From Artocarpus heterophyllus (lineage: Eukaryota > Streptophyta > Magnoliopsida > Rosales > Moraceae), in the NCBI GenBank assembly GCA_025403435.1, contig CM046331.1, forward strand, positions 30,537,893 through 30,601,892: 64,000 bases of DNA. Direction: 5' to 3'. The notes below the pieces were generated by a model that worked only from the letters and a program-made list of their open reading frames with translations, was not told where the DNA came from and did no database searches. This document shows positions 62,219 to 64,000 of the stretch, piece after piece. A program made the position numbers and the translations under genes. The first letter of the stretch is position 1; each line of letters opens with the position of its first letter.

Positions 62219-63188
62219 ATGTCAATAGCTAGAGGAACAATGGGATATAATAGAATCAAAACACACATATGTTGATATGAAAATACACAATTTTTAGGAT
62301 ATTTAAAACCAGCCTCTGGTGCCATGGCGCCGAAATTCAAGGCTGTTAGATGTTGGTCTGGTGCCATGGAGCCCAAAGTGCAGAGCTGTAGCACCCAGTT
62401 AAAACCAATTTTTGGTGCGTTGTACTTGGCACCATAACATAAGCCCAAATGTGCTGATTTTATATCATCTGTCTTTTGAGTTCTTTCAAATCAATGTATT
62501 TGTTAGTTGTATGTTTTTATACATACTTAAATGTCTGCTACCAACAGACATTTGTCCATTTATGAAATGACACTTTTATCTTTAATTCAATCTCCAAAAA
62601 ATTTACTGGTTTCATATCTTGTTCCAAAACTCAATATTATTGCTAAATATTATGTTCAAAAGTTTGTTGTATTTTGAAGGTCATTTGATATCAAAATCCA
62701 TTAGCAAACTTTGTAGTGGGGGCAAATAAAACCTTTAAGGAAACGTATTCCTTTACACCTCAAACTCTTCCTAATTTCCAAAAATCTTTAGCTTCCATTT
62801 CCCGTTCTGCCCACAAATTCTTCAACAATATTGTTGCTTAAAATAATAGGAGGGAGAAAGAATATAAATGGGACTGAAGAGGACACCGACGAAGTTTACT
62901 TCCCAGAATGGATCTATAATCTCCCAGAACAAGGAGAAGATCTCTGGATTCAGATCAAGGAAGAGGAAAAGGCTAAAATTGCCATGAAACTAGCAATTGT
63001 TGGAGTTCGGTGTATTCAATGGCAGCCGGTGGTTCATCCCACCATGAAAGTACGTTGTGGTTCAATTGTTAAAAGAAGGAGAAGAATTTGCAGCCTAACC
63101 CATTGCTTCTGATGGTCCATCAAAGAGAAGCACCAAGTTGCCTACAAGACGTAGTCCTCTGGAGTTAGAAGCTGATGTAGCAATCTGA
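62219..63188 (+). pseudogene. LRK10-like kinase C-terminal relic (type II), interrupted
   Basis: A short piece at 62219-62250 matches the activation segment (S-x-ARGTMGY). About 560 bp of unrelated DNA follows, then the kinase resumes at about 62828 with LLLKIIGGRKN..EEDTDEVYFPEWIYNL, LAIVGVRCIQWQPVVHPTMK. A frameshift follows PTMK, and the tail (..RRSPLELEADVAI-stop) lies in another frame near 63120-63188. The stretch from YIAPE to YSFGM is missing. This is the most decayed kinase piece in the window. Confidence 0.8.
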
Positions 63189-63436
63189 GAATCAACACGG
63201 AAACAAGAAGGAACAACGGTTCCTAAAGATAATGCAGAGCTTCTATTTCTTTCTTGTTAGGGATCAAAGATAATGCCCTGATTTTACAACTCCAGCAATA
63301 CATATAGCTAAGAAGAAGCAAACGACAGCAACTGAGGATGGAAAAGAAAAAGAGAAAAAAAAAACAACAAGTAATCTTAATGCTAGGAACACAAAACGAC
63401 AACTCAAACATTACTTAGAAAAATAATACAGCATCA

Positions 63437-64000
63437 AGTGGAATGAGATGCTCCTGCATTAGTGCCCTCTGCTGGGAAAGGAAGAGACTCCGTCGCTTTA
63501 TCAATTGTAGAGACACCATCAGGGGGAAAATACTCATGCAGATCAGAAACATTAAAAGTAGAGGAAATCTAGAGGTCTGGAGGAAGGTCAAGGACGTAGG
63601 CGTTGTCGTTGATGCGTTTAAGGATGCGAAAAGGACCAAACTTCTTAGCTTGCAGCTTGTTGTAGGTGCCCACTGGGAACCTATGCTTTCGCAAATGGAC
63701 CATGACGAGCTCCCCTACATTGAAAGTCTTCTTCCGACGATGTGTATCTGCGGCTGCTTTGTACTTGTCATTCATATCAGTAAGTTTAGCAGTCACATCT
63801 TGGTGTGTCTTTAAAATTTGCTCTGCTAGAGTTCCAGCAGCCTTACTCTTCGGTGCAGGGAGTTTCAAGAGATCCACTGCGTGGTTAGGTGCCTTTAGAT
63901 AGACAATAGAGAATGGAGATTTGCCAGTGGAGCGATTTACCATTGAGTTGAAAGCAAATTCAGCCTGTGGCAGAGCTTGATCCCACTGTTTTGGATGATC
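63437..64000 (-). mobile_element. Ty3/gypsy pol, integrase C-terminal region (runs off the right edge)
   Basis: The minus strand encodes [20 protein letters not shown], the end of a gypsy integrase core. The GPF/KF(G)PFRI region follows ([31 protein letters not shown]), and then FNVSDLHEY. A TAG at 63569-63571 interrupts the frame before ISSTFNVSD, so this copy is not intact. The rest of pol lies beyond 64000. I could not place the LTR on the left. Confidence 0.88.

Overview
The window is nuclear DNA of a flowering plant, most likely a eudicot. It is AT-rich, has introns with GT..AG borders, carries Ty1/copia and Ty3/gypsy pieces and small inverted-repeat transposons, and its genes belong to a plant-only receptor kinase family. 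I do not assign a species. Nearly every gene or relic is a member of the LRK10-like (Lr10 rust-resistance-type) receptor-like kinases: signal peptide, cysteine-rich GUB_WAK_bind-type ectodomain, a tiny linker exon, one transmembrane helix, and a non-RD kinase in which the HRD motif reads HFD. Two subtypes occur. Type I is about 660-680 aa and ends in an acidic Ser-rich tail with SLISNAC. Type II is about 612 aa and ends LE(L/A)xxIxE.

Layout. 1-16.7 kb and 22.4-38.2 kb are two copies (A1, A2) of a tandem duplication with a period of about 22.4 kb. Each copy has a head-to-head pair, type I on minus and type II on plus, separated by about 487 bp, and further right a 5'-truncated type II kinase relic. 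In A1 only exon 1 of the type I gene lies inside the window. In A2 the type I gene is complete in three exons (20378-23899). The two type II genes (1958-4123 and 24386-26551) encode identical proteins. 44.3-58.3 kb is a third, inverted head-to-head pair: type II on minus, wrecked and split by a 5355-bp Ty1/copia element, and type I on plus, intact except for one extra base in the kinase exon and an LTR-like insertion in intron 2. 58.7-60.8 kb and 62.2-63.2 kb hold two more type II relics. The right edge enters a minus-strand Ty3/gypsy element.

The long gene-free stretches are mostly not unique. A roughly 4.5-kb module made of a kinase 3' flank, an old retroelement LTR and other AT-rich sequence occurs three times in full and once in part. 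A roughly 270-bp sub-module occurs six times. A kinase 3' flank also exists as an inverted copy (18.2-20.35 kb) that could fold back on the type I gene's transcript.

The locus looks like an immune-receptor cluster in active birth and death: tandem duplication, inversion, probable gene conversion, transposon disruption and pseudogenes. By the sequence alone, three genes are candidates for function: the complete type I gene of A2 and the two identical type II genes. The off-edge type I gene of A1 and the type I gene at 53.4-58.3 kb (if its frameshift is an assembly error) are possible additions. I saw no tRNA, rRNA or CRISPR array.
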